Shown here: positions 14,818-17,299 of the stretch, one piece after another
Layout: the number at the start of each line of letters is the position of its first letter
How positions within the stretch are numbered: position 1 is the stretch's first letter
Source: Lachnospiraceae bacterium
GTDB taxonomy: Bacteria; Bacillota; Clostridia; Lachnospirales; Lachnospiraceae
Assembly: GCA_900751785.1 (NCBI GenBank)
Contig: CAADSM010000084.1
Coordinates: 1 to 17,299, forward strand
Direction: 5' to 3'
DNA: 17,299 bases
The notes under the pieces: generated by a model
Told to the model about the DNA's origin: nothing
Database searches by the model: none
The model's input: only the letters and a program-made list of their open reading frames with translations
Translations under genes and position numbers: made by a program

Positions 14818-15047
14818 TGGAATTTGAAAAACTGCAGGACATCGTAGCAGATGTATTGAATGTTCAGAAAGAAGATATTAGACCGGAGACAACCTTTGTG
14901 GATGATCTGGGAGCGGATTCACTTGATATTTTCCAGATCATCATGGGTATCGAGGAAGAGTTCGACATTGAGATCGACAATGATGAAGCAGAGAAAATAG
15001 TGACTGTACAGGATGCGGTCGATCAGATCAAGAAGGCTGTAGAATAA
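14817..15047 (+). CDS. acpP: Acyl carrier protein
   Basis: A 76-residue acidic four-helix carrier of acyl chains for fatty acid and phospholipid synthesis. The phosphopantetheine site is DSL in DLGADSLDIFQ, with Ser35 as the attachment residue. The following helix (IEEEFDIEIDNDEAEKI) is the recognition helix typical of AcpP. The start overlaps the plsX stop by one base, with AGGAGG at 14803-14808 inside plsX. The phosphopantetheine arm comes from CoA, whose final synthetic enzyme, coaE, is also in the window. A strong terminator follows 13 bases after the stop. Confidence 0.97.
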   Translation: MEFEKLQDIVADVLNVQKEDIRPETTFVDDLGADSLDIFQIIMGIEEEFDIEIDNDEAEKIVTVQDAVDQIKKAVE

Positions 15048-15060
15048 TAAGCAGACAGAG

Positions 15061-15089
15061 AAAAAGCCCTCAGGGGCTTTTTCCTTTTC
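15061..15089 (+). terminator. Intrinsic terminator after acpP
   Basis: AAAAAGCCC (15061-15069) pairs with GGGCTTTTT (15074-15082) around a TCAG loop. The T-rich tail (TTTTTCCTTTT) and matching A-run make it potentially active in both directions. Confidence 0.9.
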
Positions 15090-15120
15090 ATGATAAAAAC
15101 AGAAGGAAGCAGGAACAGTT

Positions 15121-15810
15121 ATGGAACACAGATTAAGAGAACTGGAGCAGAAGATCGGCTACACCTTTCATGATTTTTCTCTTTTGAAGCGGGCGATGAT
15201 GCACAGTTCTTATACGAATGAGAAGCATCTGGAAAAATATCAGTGCAACGAGAGGCTGGAATTTCTCGGAGACGCCGTGCTCGAGCTGGTATCCAGTGAA
15301 TTTCTGTTCAAGGAGTCGCCGAAGGTGTCGGAGGGAGAACTCACAAAGACACGGGCGAGTATGGTCTGCGAGCCGTCTCTTGCGCTCTGCGCGCGCGATA
15401 TCGGACTGGGAGACTATCTTCTCCTTGGGAAAGGGGAAGAGGCTACCGGCGGAAGGAAGAGAGACTCTATCACATCGGATGCCATGGAGGCGCTGATCGG
15501 GGCAATCTATCTTGACGGTGGTTTTACTAATGCAAAAGAGTTTATTCACCGCTTTGTGCTGACGGATCTGGAGGATAAGAAACTCTTTTATGATAGTAAA
15601 ACTATCTTGCAGGAGATCGTACAGGCTGATAAGAACGAGGAAATCTCTTATCATCTTATCAGAGAAGAGGGACCGGATCACAACAAGTCATTCTATGTGG
15701 AAGTAAAGATCGGGGAGAAGAGTTACGGCTCCGGCCAGGGGCGGACGAAAAAGGCGGCGGAACAGAAGGCTGCATACGAGGCGATCCTGGAACTCAGAAA
15801 GCAGAAGTAA
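15121..15810 (+). CDS. rnc: Ribonuclease III
   Basis: A 229-residue endonuclease that cuts double-stranded RNA, processing rRNA precursors and some mRNAs as a dimer. The catalytic domain covers residues 1 to ~150, with the signature NERLEFLGD at 43-51 (Glu44, Glu47 and Asp51 among the acidic residues) and Asp120 and Glu123 in the second acidic site (SDAMEALIGAIYLDGG). A double-stranded-RNA-binding domain occupies ~155-227 (DHNKSFYVEVKIG, then GRTKKAAEQKAA). AGGAA about six bases before the ATG serves as ribosome binding site. No promoter is obvious in the ~30 bases after the acpP terminator, so expression may rely on read-through or a weak site. smc follows after 12 bases, the usual rnc-smc order in Firmicutes. 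Confidence 0.97.
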   Translation: MEHRLRELEQKIGYTFHDFSLLKRAMMHSSYTNEKHLEKYQCNERLEFLGDAVLELVSSEFLFKESPKVSEGELTKTRASMVCEPSLALCARDIGLGDYLLLGKGEEATGGRKRDSITSDAMEALIGAIYLDGGFTNAKEFIHRFVLTDLEDKKLFYDSKTILQEIVQADKNEEISYHLIREEGPDHNKSFYVEVKIGEKSYGSGQGRTKKAAEQKAAYEAILELRKQK

Positions 15811-15822
15811 AGCGGGTGTTAT

Positions 15823-17299
15823 ATGTATTTAAAGAGCATAGAGGTGCAGGGGTTCAAATCCTTTGCGAACAAGATCAAATTTGACTTTCATAACGGGATC
15901 ACCGGGATTGTCGGCCCGAACGGCAGCGGAAAAAGCAATGTCGCGGATGCGGTGCGCTGGGTGCTTGGAGAGCAGCGTGTAAAGCAGCTCCGAGGAGGGA
16001 CCATGCAGGACGTCATCTTCTCCGGGACGGAGAACCGCAGGCCGCTGAGCTATGCCTCGGTGGCGATCACGCTGGACAACTCAGATCATAAGCTCCCGGT
16101 GGAGTTCGAGGAAGTCACCGTGACCAGGAAGCTGTACCGTTCCGGCGAGAGCGAATATCTGATCAACGGCGCCGCATGCCGCCTGAAGGATATCAACGAG
16201 ATGTTCTATGACACCGGTATCGGAAAAGAGGGCTACTCCATCATCGGTCAGGGACAGATCGACAAGATCCTGAGCGGAAAGCCGGAAGAGCGCCGGGAGC
16301 TCTTTGACGAGGCGGCAGGGATCGTGAAGTTCAAGCGGCGCAAGACGCTGTCCCTGAAGAAACTGGAAGAAGAGCGCATGAATTTGACGCGCGTCAACGA
16401 TATCCTGTCGGAGCTGGAGAAGCAGCTCGGCCCGCTGGAGAGGCAGTCGGAGACTGCGCGGGAGTATCTGAAGAAGAAAGAAGAGCTGAAGGCATTCGAT
16501 ATCAACATGTTCCTTCTGGAGGAAGAGCGGCTCAGGGAGCGGATCAGAGAAACAGCGGAGAAATATGAGAACGCTTCATCGGAGATGGAGACTTCCAGTG
16601 CGCGCTATGAAGAGATGAAGGCGGAATATGAGAGGATCGAGGAAGAAGTAGAAAAGATCGATCTTGCGATCGAGAATGCGAAGAATCAGCTCAATGAGAC
16701 CAATCTTCTGAAGCAGCAGCTGGAGGGACAGATCAATGTCCTGAAGGAGCAGATCAACACGGCGCGCATGAACGACGAGCACTATGACAGACGCCTGAGC
16801 ACGATCCGCGGTGAGATCGATGCAAGAGCAGAGCAGAGGAAGGCGTTTGAAGAAGAGCGGGACGAAGTACAGAGAAAGCTGGAAGAAGTGTCGGGACGGG
16901 ACAAAGAGGCGGCGGAACAGCTGATCAGCGTGCAGACACGGATCGCGGAATATGCGGCAGGCATTGAGAGCGGAAAGCAGGAGATCATGGATCTTCTGGG
17001 AAACCGGGCCTCCACAAAGGCGAAGATCCAGCACTATGATACGACGAGAGAGCAGATCGCTTCCAGAAAGGCTGTCCTGGCAAGAAATATTCTGGAGATC
17101 TCATCCGAGGCGGAAGAGCAGAATGACAGCCTCAGAAAATATGAGGCGGAGCTGAAGGATGTCAGGAGCAGGATCGCAGAATGCAACAGGCGGATCGCGG
17201 AAGACGAGGGAGAGATCGAAAAGCTCCGCAAGGAGCTGGCCGATAAGCAGGAGGAACTGAAGATCGGGGAGACTGCCGGTCACCGGGCAGGGACCCCCC
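15823..17299 (+). CDS. smc: Chromosome segregation protein SMC (N-terminal part, runs off the window)
   Basis: The first ~492 codons of a protein normally near 1190 residues. SMC forms the ring-shaped condensin with ScpA and ScpB, compacting and separating chromosomes. The N-terminal ATPase half is clear: MYLKSIEVQGFKSFA, Walker A GPNGSGKS (31-38), the arginine finger Arg57 in QLRGG, and the Q-loop GQGQIDKIL with the adjacent FDEAAGI segment. From about residue 165 to the end it is charged heptad-rich coiled coil, the first arm towards the hinge, which is not reached. The start lies 12 bases after rnc with only a weak ribosome binding site, so coupling to rnc is likely. The final ten codons (GHRAGTPP region) depart from the coiled-coil pattern and probably reflect poor sequence at the contig end. 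Confidence 0.96.
   Translation, partial: MYLKSIEVQGFKSFANKIKFDFHNGITGIVGPNGSGKSNVADAVRWVLGEQRVKQLRGGTMQDVIFSGTENRRPLSYASVAITLDNSDHKLPVEFEEVTVTRKLYRSGESEYLINGAACRLKDINEMFYDTGIGKEGYSIIGQGQIDKILSGKPEERRELFDEAAGIVKFKRRKTLSLKKLEEERMNLTRVNDILSELEKQLGPLERQSETAREYLKKKEELKAFDINMFLLEEERLRERIRETAEKYENASSEMETSSARYEEMKAEYERIEEEVEKIDLAIENAKNQLNETNLLKQQLEGQINVLKEQINTARMNDEHYDRRLSTIRGEIDARAEQRKAFEEERDEVQRKLEEVSGRDKEAAEQLISVQTRIAEYAAGIESGKQEIMDLLGNRASTKAKIQHYDTTREQIASRKAVLARNILEISSEAEEQNDSLRKYEAELKDVRSRIAECNRRIAEDEGEIEKLRKELADKQEELKIGETAGHRAGTP

Noticed and set aside
1..17299. CRISPR array, tRNA, rRNA, phage or defence genes
   Set aside because: I found no spaced repeats, no tRNA-like fold in the short gaps, and every long frame is accounted for by a housekeeping gene.

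Overview
The window looks like a chromosomal piece of a Lachnospiraceae-type Firmicute (Clostridium cluster XIVa; my guess is near Dorea, Faecalicatena or Clostridium scindens, but only the family is reasonably safe). The grounds are strong AGGAGG-type ribosome binding sites, sigma-A promoters, roughly even base composition, a pta-ackA acetate pathway, a FakB-like DegV protein, and the gene strings tmcAL / DUF177-rpmF / plsX-acpP / rnc-smc and polA-coaE. Almost everything is core housekeeping. I see no defence system, prophage, CRISPR array, tRNA or rRNA. The one mobile element is the 3' end of a group II intron (domains V and VI) at the extreme left edge.

Layout. (1) 1-66: group II intron 3' end with a CGC catalytic triad, 14 nt from the stop codon of a leftward HAD phosphatase gene (81-698). 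(2) 700-895: divergent promoter region. (3) 895-7573: a rightward run of polA, coaE, a WalJ/YycJ-like metallo-beta-lactamase-fold hydrolase, an ACT-domain protein, a UPF0210 (COG2848) protein and a DegV/FakB-type fatty-acid-binding protein. The first three are tightly coupled. (4) 7584-8870: leftward tmcAL, converging on degV through a terminator hairpin built from the ends of both reading frames. (5) 8961-10313: mgtE, divergent from tmcAL with overlapping -10 boxes. (6) 10484-12784: pta-ackA behind a good sigma-A promoter and an upstream dyad resembling a Rex (NADH-sensing repressor) operator. (7) 12951-13661: DUF177 and rpmF behind a near-consensus promoter, closed by an intrinsic terminator. 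(8) 13771-15047: plsX-acpP, with its own promoter and terminator. (9) 15121 to the right edge: rnc and the first ~492 codons of smc.

Together the genes cover DNA replication and repair (polA), chromosome organisation (smc), RNA processing (rnc), ribosome and tRNA maturation (rpmF, DUF177, tmcAL), coenzyme A synthesis (coaE), acetyl-CoA to acetate with ATP yield (pta, ackA), magnesium uptake (mgtE) and the acyl-phosphate/ACP entry to phospholipids (plsX, acpP, degV). The least understood part is the ACT/UPF0210 pair. The last ~30 bases stop looking like SMC and end in a C-run, which suggests poor sequence at a contig end. The intron at the left edge would also explain a contig break there.
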